From positions 1 to 6,521 of the forward strand of contig JAUXGF010000166.1 of NCBI GenBank assembly GCA_030622395.1: 6,521 nt of DNA. The letters are read 5' to 3'. This document shows positions 1-5,537 of the stretch, one piece after another. Source of the stretch: Calditrichaceae bacterium (GTDB taxonomy: Bacteria; Calditrichota; Calditrichia; Calditrichales; Calditrichaceae). The notes under the pieces were generated by a model. That model was not told the DNA's origin. It saw nothing but the letters and a program-made list of their open reading frames with translations, and did not search any database. Both the position numbers and the translations under genes were made by a program. Each line of letters begins with the position of its first letter. Positions within the stretch are counted from its first letter, which is position 1.

Positions 1-1
1 A

Positions 2-64
2 CAGGCGTCCCTGTGGGAAAATGACAAAACAGCGCTTTTTCGTTCAGGCACTAATTATACTTAA
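2..64 (+). CDS. Possible C-terminal end of an upstream gene (5' end outside window)
   Basis: The second forward frame is open from the window edge to a TAA at 62-64. It would encode about 20 residues ending in LFRSGTNYT. The residue mix looks protein-like, and an upstream plus-strand gene ending just before the trmJ spacer would be natural. The third forward frame is also open, to a TAA at 78-80, so the frame is not certain. The piece is too short to assign to any family. Confidence 0.3.
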   Translation, partial: QASLWENDKTALFRSGTNYT

Positions 65-362
65 GAAAGAATATAAGTAATTTTAGTTAAAGTTGGTAAA
101 TATTTAACTGAATTCAGGGGGGTATGGTAACGCCTTAGTCAGTTGGGATTTTTTAGGTGAATATTTGGAATAGCGCAAACCCACCCTTGCTTGCATCCCC
201 GCAAAAGCGGCCTGCCCGCCGCAGGCAGGGATTTACGCTCCAACAAGTATTGCTTTTATAAATCAATATGTTTACTATATTTTTTTATGCCTTAAGATTT
301 TTCAAGGCAACTATTTGTATATTTAGGCTGAATATTACCCATTAATTTAGGATTAGTTTATT
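65..362. other. Spacer upstream of trmJ
   Basis: About 300 bases without a credible gene. It holds a run of six G (117-122), a GC-rich compound hairpin (195-232), and an AT-rich stretch from about 245 to 362 that probably carries the trmJ promoter. I could not pick out a convincing -35/-10 pair. A Shine-Dalgarno-like AGGA lies at 349-352, ten bases before the trmJ ATG. Parts of 127-180 resemble sequence downstream of trmJ at 1227-1262 (see findings). Confidence 0.6.
195..232. repeat. GC-rich nested inverted repeat (REP-like hairpin)
   Basis: Three nested dyads are visible. The outer one is ATCCC (195-199) against GGGAT (228-232). On the left is a small hairpin, CCGC-AAAA-GCGG (199-210). On the right is a perfect six-pair stem, GCCTGC (210-215) against GCAGGC (221-226), with a five-base loop. 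The block is far richer in GC than the flanking DNA, as expected of short interspersed palindromic repeats in intergenic DNA. It lacks a following T-run, so an intrinsic terminator is unlikely, although it could end or stabilise the upstream transcript. Confidence 0.6.
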
Positions 363-1154
363 ATGCCGAAAAAAATTGAATTAACAGAGACCTTTCTTAA
401 AATTCGCAAGAATCTTAGTTTTGTGTTAGTTGAACCTGAATCTCCGGGCAATATAGGCGCTGTGGCGCGGGCTTTGAAAACCACCGGATTCAACAAGCTA
501 ATCCTGATAAATCCATGCGAAATTAACCATTGTGATTTGAGAATGATGGCTCACCGCTCTATGGATATTATAAAAAATGCCAAAATAACAACTTCGTTTG
601 ATGAAGCAATTGGAAATATGCGTCTAACTGTCGGCACGACTATGCGCGAAAGGCATTATAAATTTCCATTCTTTTCGCCGCAGGAGATATGTCGGAAAAT
701 ACTTGCTGTCGCAGTTGAACATCCTGTTTCTATAATCTTCGGCAGAGAGCGCACAGGTTTGACCAATGAAGAATTAACAAAGTGCCATCTGCATTCAACT
801 ATTGCCACAGCGACACAAAATCCGGCTCTCAATCTATCACAGGCGGTGATGATTTTCGCCCATACTTTATTTATGAATTTAAATAAGGTTGAAAGCGGTT
901 ATCAATATAACTTAGCCTCGCAATATGAGTTTGAAAAGTTTTACGAACATCTTATTAAATCATTAAAATTAGTTAATTTCGTTCCCCGCGACGGCTATGA
1001 CAATTTTATTATCCGCGTAAAAAGACTTTTAGGAAGATCAATGCCGGAGAAAAGAGACGTTCGCATGTTACATAAATTATTACAAATTTTCGAGACTCGT
1101 ATTACAGACGTCGAAAAACAGCTTGAGGAACAAAAGCGAAGGGAAATTTATTGA
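363..1154 (+). CDS. trmJ: tRNA (cytidine/uridine-2'-O-)-methyltransferase, TrmJ family
   Basis: SpoU/TrmH-class (SPOUT) RNA methyltransferase, 263 residues, close to the usual TrmJ length of about 240-260. TrmJ methylates the ribose 2'-OH of position 32 in the anticodon loop of several tRNAs, using S-adenosylmethionine, in the cytoplasm. Visible motifs are motif 1, NIGAVARALKTTGF (30-43), with the conserved Asn30 and Arg36; motif 2, IIFGRERTGLTNEEL (124-138); and motif 3, NPALNLSQAV (153-162), which together form the trefoil-knot cofactor site. The helical C-terminal part (about 185-250), including MPEKRDVRMLHKLL, matches the TrmJ dimer extension rather than that of TrmL or TrmH. The start is supported by AGGA at 349-352. 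Substrate specificity (Cm32/Um32) is inferred from the family. An alternative label would be a general TrmH-family methyltransferase. Confidence 0.9.
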   Translation: MPKKIELTETFLKIRKNLSFVLVEPESPGNIGAVARALKTTGFNKLILINPCEINHCDLRMMAHRSMDIIKNAKITTSFDEAIGNMRLTVGTTMRERHYKFPFFSPQEICRKILAVAVEHPVSIIFGRERTGLTNEELTKCHLHSTIATATQNPALNLSQAVMIFAHTLFMNLNKVESGYQYNLASQYEFEKFYEHLIKSLKLVNFVPRDGYDNFIIRVKRLLGRSMPEKRDVRMLHKLLQIFETRITDVEKQLEEQKRREIY

Positions 1155-1348
1155 CGTTTAAAATAATTTTACTTATACAGGAAATTACTATTCAGTTGCA
1201 GGGATAAGCAGCAGGATGTGTCTTTTATATATTGGGAATAACACAAACCACTGAGGCGTTACTTGTAGCTATGAAATTTTCTTGATTATTTAAGGATTAG
1301 AATGTATATTTAACATCAATTTTTTAACGATCATATTTTTGAGGAATA

Positions 1349-1582
1349 ATGGCAAAAAGCATAAGTAACCAAAAGAAAATTCAGGGACTTGTTGTCGGAC
1401 AAAGAAATATTTCCTTGTTTTTAATAGGCTTAATCAGCATAGTTATAGGATTTATACTAATGGCTCAGCCGCCTGTTAATGGATTTTTATCAAAGACGCT
1501 GGCGCCGATAATTTTGGTAATCGCTTATTTAATAATTATTCCAGTTGCGATTTTTATTAAAGATAAAAACACAAAAAAATAA
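1349..1582 (+). CDS. Small two-helix membrane protein, DUF3098-like
   Basis: A 77-residue protein with a basic, polar N-terminus (about 1-20) and two hydrophobic segments at roughly 21-39 and 49-70, then a Lys-rich tail (DKNTKK). This predicts an inner-membrane helical hairpin. The pattern of a first helix ending IGFILMAQPP, a short polar link, then TLAPIILVIAYLIIIPVAIF, resembles small membrane proteins grouped as DUF3098. That link is from memory of the family pattern and is not certain. No enzymatic function can be assigned. GAGGAA at 1341-1346 is a good ribosome binding site just before the ATG. The gene follows trmJ by 194 bases and lies 19 bases before tRNA-Val, so the tRNA may be read from its transcript. 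Confidence 0.75.
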   Translation: MAKSISNQKKIQGLVVGQRNISLFLIGLISIVIGFILMAQPPVNGFLSKTLAPIILVIAYLIIIPVAIFIKDKNTKK

Positions 1583-1601
1583 TTTACTTTTTTAACATTT
1601 C

Positions 1602-1676
1602 GGGCGATTAGCTCAGCTGGTTTAGAGCACCTGCCTTACAAGCAGGGGGTCATAGGTTCGAATCCTATATCGCCCA
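1602..1676 (+). tRNA. tRNA-Val (anticodon UAC)
   Basis: Full cloverleaf of 75 bases. The acceptor stem is GGGCGAT (1602-1608) with ATCGCCC (1669-1675), and the discriminator is A1676. The D-stem is GCTC (1611-1614) with GAGC (1625-1628). The anticodon stem is CCTGC (1630-1634) with GCAGG (1642-1646), its loop CTTACAA giving anticodon TAC at 1637-1639. The T-arm is ATAGG-TTCGAAT-CCTAT (1652-1668). All stems pair perfectly. The 3' CCA is not encoded (ACTAA follows), so it must be added by the CCA-adding enzyme. No repeat of the tRNA 3' end is found downstream in the window, so there is no sign of an integrated element here. Confidence 0.97.
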
Positions 1677-2332
1677 CTAAAGCCCTGCTTAAGTAATTGA
1701 TTTTATTTAAGTGGGGGATTTGGTTTGTATGGTAGAGTGGCGCTTGGGATACATTCCGGTCAGTAAAGATACGAAATAACTATTAAAGTTTTTATCATTT
1801 TAAACAAACCCTAAAATTAGAATATCGTATAACAATTAGTGTTTGTAATTTAAGACTTGTATTTTTAAAATTAATTATTTTATATTTATAGATCCTATTC
1901 AAAACTTCAAATTTTTTACATAAACCCCAATTGGGGATGTGTAAAATGCTTAAAAACGAATCCAGCCAACCTATTAGTGAGATTTTCTTTTTACTCATTC
2001 AATATTTTCATAAAAAATTATGTACAGTTGAGTAAAAATGATTTAATCAATATTGAGATATCTCATCTAAGAATTGATGAATTAGGGGGTGCATTATGAA
2101 GTGTAATAAATATAAAAAGGGCTTTTAATATCTCAATCAGCAGGTAATAACGGGGCTTGATTTTACCTTTTTGGGGGACTAAGGGACTGATTAAAACATT
2201 AAAGCCCTAAGAAACAAAAATGCCGGCTACAGATTTTTAAGAAAAAACATCATCCTTGATATTGATTCCTTTAAATACAAACCACAAAGCGGCTAAAATT
2301 ACCTGTATTATCAAATATGTACATTCCATATT
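1677..2332. other. Long AT-rich spacer between converging transcription units
   Basis: About 650 bases without a convincing gene. A 67-codon minus-strand ORF at 1795-1998 has AT-driven composition and no family resemblance, so I left it out. The stretch holds a weak AT-rich hairpin just after the tRNA (1688-1711), a perfect CCCCAATTGGGG palindrome (1925-1936), a TGAGATATCTCA palindrome (2054-2065), a 10-base inverted repeat pairing 2052-2061 with 2128-2137, and a 10-codon ORF with a good ribosome binding site (2096-2128). No clear stem plus T-run terminator serves the minus-strand operon that ends at 2333. Confidence 0.6.
1688..1711 (+). terminator. Weak hairpin downstream of tRNA-Val
   Basis: CTTAAGTAA (1688-1696) pairs with TTATTTAAG (1703-1711) over nine pairs, one of them G-U, around a six-base loop. 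It begins 12 bases after the tRNA. The stem is AT-rich and is followed by G residues rather than a T-run, so it is at best a processing or weak termination structure. Confidence 0.25.
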
Positions 2333-2719
2333 CTAATTCCTTATATATAAACTTCTAAAAGTTGTCCAACGATCAATATAATGTCGCAAATTTTTAATTT
2401 TAATCGGCTCTTGAACGATTTCAGTTAACTCGTCAAAATCGTGTTTTCGTAATTGTTCATTAAGAGGCTTTTCATTGCTGATATAAATTATTGGGATATG
2501 TGACGTTAACGGGTCAGAGCGTAATTGGGTAAGAATATCCAATCCGGACTGCTTGGCAAAAACTTCATTCATTACAATAACAGCGGGTTTTTGACTGTAA
2601 GCCTTTTTAAAAAGATCAGTATGTTTTTTAACGGTAATAATTTTGTAGTTATATATACCCAGTATATCTTGAATTAACTTTGCACGATACGGGTCCTGCT
2701 CACATATAAAAATTTTCAT
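2333..2719 (-). CDS. Degenerate receiver-domain protein (pseudo-receiver) without output domain
   Basis: Stand-alone CheY-like fold of 128 residues, the normal length for one receiver domain. The framework is recognisable: MKIFICEQDP at strand 1, PAVIVMNEVF at strand 3 (46-54), SGLDILTQLRSD (58-69), IPIIYIS at strand 4 (75-81) and EIVQEPI at strand 5 (100-106). Lining PAVIVMNEVFAKQSGLDIL up with the usual PDLVLLDxxLPxxSGLDLL puts Asn51 at the phospho-acceptor Asp. The conserved Lys before Pro105 is Glu104. The N-terminal acidic pair is disturbed (CEQD, 6-9), while Ser81 keeps the switch Thr/Ser position. Asp-Lys phosphoryl chemistry is therefore unlikely, and the protein probably acts by binding partners. 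A strong AGAGGA site (minus strand, about 2734-2729) in the 18-base gap after the 71-residue gene indicates co-expression, likely from the sigma-54 promoter at 3001-2988. Confidence 0.85.
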   Translation of the reverse strand: MKIFICEQDPYRAKLIQDILGIYNYKIITVKKHTDLFKKAYSQKPAVIVMNEVFAKQSGLDILTQLRSDPLTSHIPIIYISNEKPLNEQLRKHDFDELTEIVQEPIKIKNLRHYIDRWTTFRSLYIRN

Positions 2720-2737
2720 TGTTTCTATTCCTCTTAT

Positions 2738-2953
2738 TTAAGTAATAACCATATCGTCGGTTATAATTCTTGCCTGTATAGCGGAACCAATGATATTGGG
2801 CAGTTCTTCCAACAACTCCTCAATACTATTACGATAAACGGTTAGCGCGTCGTTTTCTGAAAATGCAATTTCAATACTGTAATATCTTCTTCCCTGTTCG
2901 TCATCTATGGAACAAATCTTCAGATTCCCATCAAGTATATTTTTTGAATTCAT
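2738..2953 (-). CDS. Small protein of unknown function, likely sigma-54-controlled
   Basis: A 71-residue soluble, acidic protein that I do not recognise. It has no signal peptide or membrane segment. A strand-like part (RRYYSIEIAFS, 22-32) is followed by an amphipathic helix (NSIEELLEELPNIIGSAIQARI, about 42-63), suggesting a small alpha/beta fold. The start is supported by a GGGGA-type Shine-Dalgarno sequence about nine bases upstream of the ATG. The gene sits 35 bases downstream of a sigma-54 promoter and 18 bases upstream of the pseudo-receiver gene, so the two probably form one operon. The neighbouring sigma-54 activator suggests that this protein is an output or feedback element of the two-component circuit. 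That role is inferred from position only. Confidence 0.7.
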   Translation of the reverse strand: MNSKNILDGNLKICSIDDEQGRRYYSIEIAFSENDALTVYRNSIEELLEELPNIIGSAIQARIITDDMVIT

Positions 2954-2987
2954 AAATTATTCCCCATCCCTTTGTTTTTATATATAG

Positions 2988-3001
2988 GCAAATACTGTGC
3001 C
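2988..3001 (-). promoter_or_regulatory. Sigma-54 (-24/-12) promoter for the small protein and pseudo-receiver operon
   Basis: On the minus strand, 3001 down to 2988 reads GGCACAGTATTTGC. This matches the sigma-54 core GGCAC-N5-TTGC with the exact ten-base spacing between the invariant GG (-24) and GC (-12). Only the preceding T of TGGCAC is replaced, by A. Transcription would start near 2976, leaving a leader of about 22 bases that includes the GGGGA ribosome binding site before the ATG at 2953. The adjacent upstream gene encodes a sigma-54 activator, which strongly supports the call. Confidence 0.8.
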
Positions 3002-3042
3002 TTTGCGTAACATATTAATAATATAAGAGTTATTGATAGAAA

Positions 3043-3054
3043 GGTTTAACTTAA
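3043..3054 (-). repeat. Copy 2 of a 12-base upstream motif
   Basis: Minus strand TTAAGTTAAACC, identical to 6355-6366. It lies about 40 bases upstream of the sigma-54 -24 element, between that promoter and the dyad at 3094-3139, so it could be a second activator or host-factor site. AT-rich composition makes chance recurrence possible. Confidence 0.35.
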
Positions 3055-3093
3055 ATAAAATCAAATGGATGTACGGCGTTTAGCTGGATTTTG

Positions 3094-3139
3094 TTGCACT
3101 TTTTACAATCCAAATTTTGGAAAGTTGTATTTTATGCAA
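3094..3139. promoter_or_regulatory. Extended dyad, candidate enhancer site for the NtrC-type activator
   Basis: Two pairs of inverted arms share exactly the same centre: TTGCA (3094-3098) with TGCAA (3135-3139), and TACAA (3104-3108) with TTGTA (3125-3129). Inside them TCCAAA-T-TTTGGA (3109-3121) is a further perfect six-base dyad, offset by 1.5 bases. The centre lies about 140 bases upstream of the predicted sigma-54 transcription start, a typical distance for activator enhancer sites. It begins immediately after the regulator's stop codon. It could instead be an RNA hairpin at the end of the mazG-kinase-regulator transcript, but no T-run follows it on the minus strand. Confidence 0.45.
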
Positions 3140-4489
3140 TCACTTATTCTTTAACCGCGCCATTAAAGTACGGTAATTTATATCTAAAAATTCACAAGCG
3201 GTTTTTTTATTTTTACCAATATGATCATAAACAAGATTTACATACATACGTGTCAATTCTTCTAATGTAAGCCGGCTGGAAAGAGCGCTTTGTAAAATAG
3301 GATTCTCCTGCTCTTGAATATCTTCGGGAATATCTTTTATGGTCAGCGCTTTTTGGTTTAAAACCAGCATGCGTATTAACGTGTTTTCCAATTGACGAAT
3401 ATTGCCTTTCCATTGCAGCCTGGAAAGGTATGCTACCAGGGTTGGATCAAACCTCGGCGCCGGCAGATTATTTCCCTTGCAGTAACGACTGGTAAATTGG
3501 CTGATAAAAGCAGGGATATCATCCGGTCGTTCATTTAAAGGAGGGATATGTATAGGGATAACATTTAAGCGGTAGTATAAATCTTCCCGGAAGTTCCGTT
3601 TTTTTACTTCTTCATTTAAATCGCGGTTAGTAGCGGCGATTAACCGGAAATCAGCGGTAAGTTCTTTATTGCCTCCAAGCCGGTAAAATCTTTTCTCCTG
3701 TAAAACACGCAGCAACTTAGCTTGAATAGAAGGAGATAATTCACCTATTTCATCTAAAAACAATGTGCCGCCGTCAACTAACTCAAATTGTCCTTTTTTT
3801 AATTCATGAGCGCCGGTGTATGCGCCTTTTTCGTGACCAAACAATTCGTTTTCTAATAAATTTTCCGGCAGGGCGGCTGAGTTTATAGCAATAAAATTAC
3901 AATTAGAAAACTTACTTCTTTTATGAATATGTTTAGCGATAACTTCTTTACCTACGCCGGATTCTCCTGTAATTAAAACAGGTTCGTTTGTATTCTTAAT
4001 CTGTTCAATTAAACGTAAAATATTTTGCATTTGCTTGCTTACGGCAACGATTCCGTCAAAATGCAAAGATTCGGTTAATTTCTTACGCAGGTTTATATTT
4101 TCTCTTTCTAAAGCCTGCATACGCAAAGCGCGTTTAACGGACAGCGGCAGCTCATCCTGAATATTTTCGCTTTTAAAGAAATAGGAAGAGGCACCTCGTT
4201 TTTGAGCCTCCAATGCCGTTTGATGATCCTGTGACGAAGTGATCACTATAATTTTAACGTCTGTGCCTTTACTGATGAGAAAATCCAATGTGTCTAAGCC
4301 TTGCTTTATCTGAGGCAAACCTAAATCAAGCAAAACAATATCAGGCAGAAAACGTGTAAAAAGCTGCTGCGCTTTATCCACTTCAGAGGCAATTTCATAA
4401 ATATAATCAGACCCTAACCATTTCTTAAAACTTTGCTGCCAGACCAGATTATCTTCAATGATTAAAATTTTTTGTTTTTCTTGCTGCAT
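3140..4489 (-). CDS. NtrC-family sigma-54-dependent response regulator
   Basis: A 449-residue three-domain transcription activator. The N-terminal receiver (about 6-125) has the acidic pair Glu12-Asp13, phospho-acceptor Asp55 (IVLLDLGLP), Thr84 and Lys106, so it looks fully functional. The central AAA+ domain (about 145-380) has Walker A GESGVGKE (175-182), the sigma-54-contacting loop GAYTGA (222-227, Tyr in place of the commoner Phe), Walker B GTLFLDEIGE (241-250), AATNRDL (285-291), the arginine-finger region FREDLYYRLNV (300-310) and the sensor II segment WKGNIRQLEN (360-369). The C-terminus (about 408-449) is a short Fis-type helix-turn-helix ending NYRTLMARLKNK. Phosphorylation by the kinase encoded four bases upstream should drive ATP-dependent opening of sigma-54 promoters. 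One such promoter lies just downstream, at 3001-2988. The DNA target is not known. Confidence 0.95.
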   Translation of the reverse strand: MQQEKQKILIIEDNLVWQQSFKKWLGSDYIYEIASEVDKAQQLFTRFLPDIVLLDLGLPQIKQGLDTLDFLISKGTDVKIIVITSSQDHQTALEAQKRGASSYFFKSENIQDELPLSVKRALRMQALERENINLRKKLTESLHFDGIVAVSKQMQNILRLIEQIKNTNEPVLITGESGVGKEVIAKHIHKRSKFSNCNFIAINSAALPENLLENELFGHEKGAYTGAHELKKGQFELVDGGTLFLDEIGELSPSIQAKLLRVLQEKRFYRLGGNKELTADFRLIAATNRDLNEEVKKRNFREDLYYRLNVIPIHIPPLNERPDDIPAFISQFTSRYCKGNNLPAPRFDPTLVAYLSRLQWKGNIRQLENTLIRMLVLNQKALTIKDIPEDIQEQENPILQSALSSRLTLEELTRMYVNLVYDHIGKNKKTACEFLDINYRTLMARLKNK

Positions 4490-4493
4490 AAAA

Positions 4494-5534
4494 TCATTCT
4501 ATGTTTGGTAAATAAATTATAACTTGCGTACCGCTTCCCTGTTTTGATTGAATTTCCAAATACCCCTGATGCGCTTCGACGATCTTTTTTGCGATAGAAA
4601 GTCCAAAACCGGAAGAGCGCTCAGGTTTTGATGTTGTAAAAAAAGGTTCGACTGCTAACTGTAAAAAATCATCTAAAATTCCTTTTCCCTTATCGACAAC
4701 CTCAAATTTTATCCAATCACCGCTAAAAAGCGGCGTTTTAGATTTTATCGTATCGACATTAATTTCAATTTTTGATAAATCATTTTGAACAGCCTTGATT
4801 GCATTTTGTACAATCTCGATAAAGGCTTTTGAAAACAATTCGACGTCTACTGTAATATCGGTCATTTTATCGGGAATCATTAATGATATTTTATTATCCA
4901 AATTGATTAACGATAATGATGCGGATATAAGCTGCCTGATTGAAACTGTAGATTTAAGCAATTCAATATCGCGGATAAAAAAAAGCAGATTCTTACTTAC
5001 CTGGCGCTGGTAGGCTGTCCTTTTTTGTAATTCTTCATTTTTTTCAATCTTTTCAGAAAGACTAATAATTGCCCCGAGATCATGCATCAGTTGGGACAGT
5101 AAATTTGCCTGGGCTTTCATTACTTCATTTTCCGCCTGCCGCCGGGTATAAATGATTAAGGTATTTAATTGATCCCATAATTTAAGCAACTGCAGCGCTT
5201 CATCATGGAGTTTATCTTTACACAATAAAAAGATGGAATCTTGCTTAGAATAGAGGGCGTCAAAAAAATAGTAATAATTTTTATTAAAGCAGATATCCGT
5301 ATAAGGTTTGATTGAGCCGCTGAATTTTAAAAAGTCATCTTGCCATTGATCGATTTGAAACGAGTCATATTTGGAAAAGATAATATGATAGGGATGCGGA
5401 TGTATAAGATGTTTAATAATAACAAAATCGGTTACAGACAGTTGTTCCTCTAAAAATTGACCGGATAACCGGGCTAACCGGTCAATATCATCGGCATTTT
5501 TTACATGGGTAAGATATTGCTGTGAAAGATTCAT
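4494..5534 (-). CDS. Cytoplasmic sensor histidine kinase
   Basis: A 346-residue kinase without signal peptide or membrane segment, so it probably senses an internal signal. Residues 1 to about 135 form an unassigned, possibly GAF-like, sensory region. A helix (132-150) leads to the H-box LMHDLGAIISL with His151 as the likely phosphorylated residue. The usual Asn-Pro after the H-box is absent (HDLGAI). The ATP-binding domain shows the N-box EIVQNAIKAV (240-249, Asn244), G1 DKGKGI (281-286), the F-box EPFFTTSKPE (296-305) and G2 SSGFGLSI (307-314), in the style of NtrB kinases. It starts three bases after mazG and ends four bases before the sigma-54 regulator, its obvious partner. The TAGAG just before the ATG, made partly of the mazG end, may serve as ribosome binding site, suggesting translational coupling. 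Confidence 0.93.
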   Translation of the reverse strand: MNLSQQYLTHVKNADDIDRLARLSGQFLEEQLSVTDFVIIKHLIHPHPYHIIFSKYDSFQIDQWQDDFLKFSGSIKPYTDICFNKNYYYFFDALYSKQDSIFLLCKDKLHDEALQLLKLWDQLNTLIIYTRRQAENEVMKAQANLLSQLMHDLGAIISLSEKIEKNEELQKRTAYQRQVSKNLLFFIRDIELLKSTVSIRQLISASLSLINLDNKISLMIPDKMTDITVDVELFSKAFIEIVQNAIKAVQNDLSKIEINVDTIKSKTPLFSGDWIKFEVVDKGKGILDDFLQLAVEPFFTTSKPERSSGFGLSIAKKIVEAHQGYLEIQSKQGSGTQVIIYLPNIE

Positions 5535-5537
5535 TAT

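Noticed and set aside
1602..1676. tRNA-Val as an integration site for a mobile element
   Set aside because: No duplicate of the tRNA 3' end and no integrase gene is present in the window.
1713..1765. Stretch with GGTAGAGTGGC resembling a tRNA D-arm
   Set aside because: No matching acceptor stem, anticodon stem or T-arm follows, so it is neither a second tRNA nor a clear tRNA fragment.
1795..1998. 67-codon minus-strand ORF in the spacer after tRNA-Val
   Set aside because: Its composition follows the AT-rich spacer, it is rich in Ile/Lys/Asn, its hydrophobic pattern is irregular, it resembles no family, and it contains palindromes typical of non-coding DNA.
2150..2220. GGGCTT (2153-2158) and AAGCCC (2212-2217) as a terminator for the minus-strand operon
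   Set aside because: Only six pairs around a loop of more than 50 bases and no T-run, so not a credible intrinsic terminator.
3225..3413. 62-codon minus-strand ORF
   Set aside because: Lies wholly inside the sigma-54 regulator gene in another frame; the regulator's domain motifs cover this stretch.
4795..5013. 72-codon plus-strand ORF
   Set aside because: Antisense shadow of the histidine kinase gene; no ribosome binding site or family resemblance.
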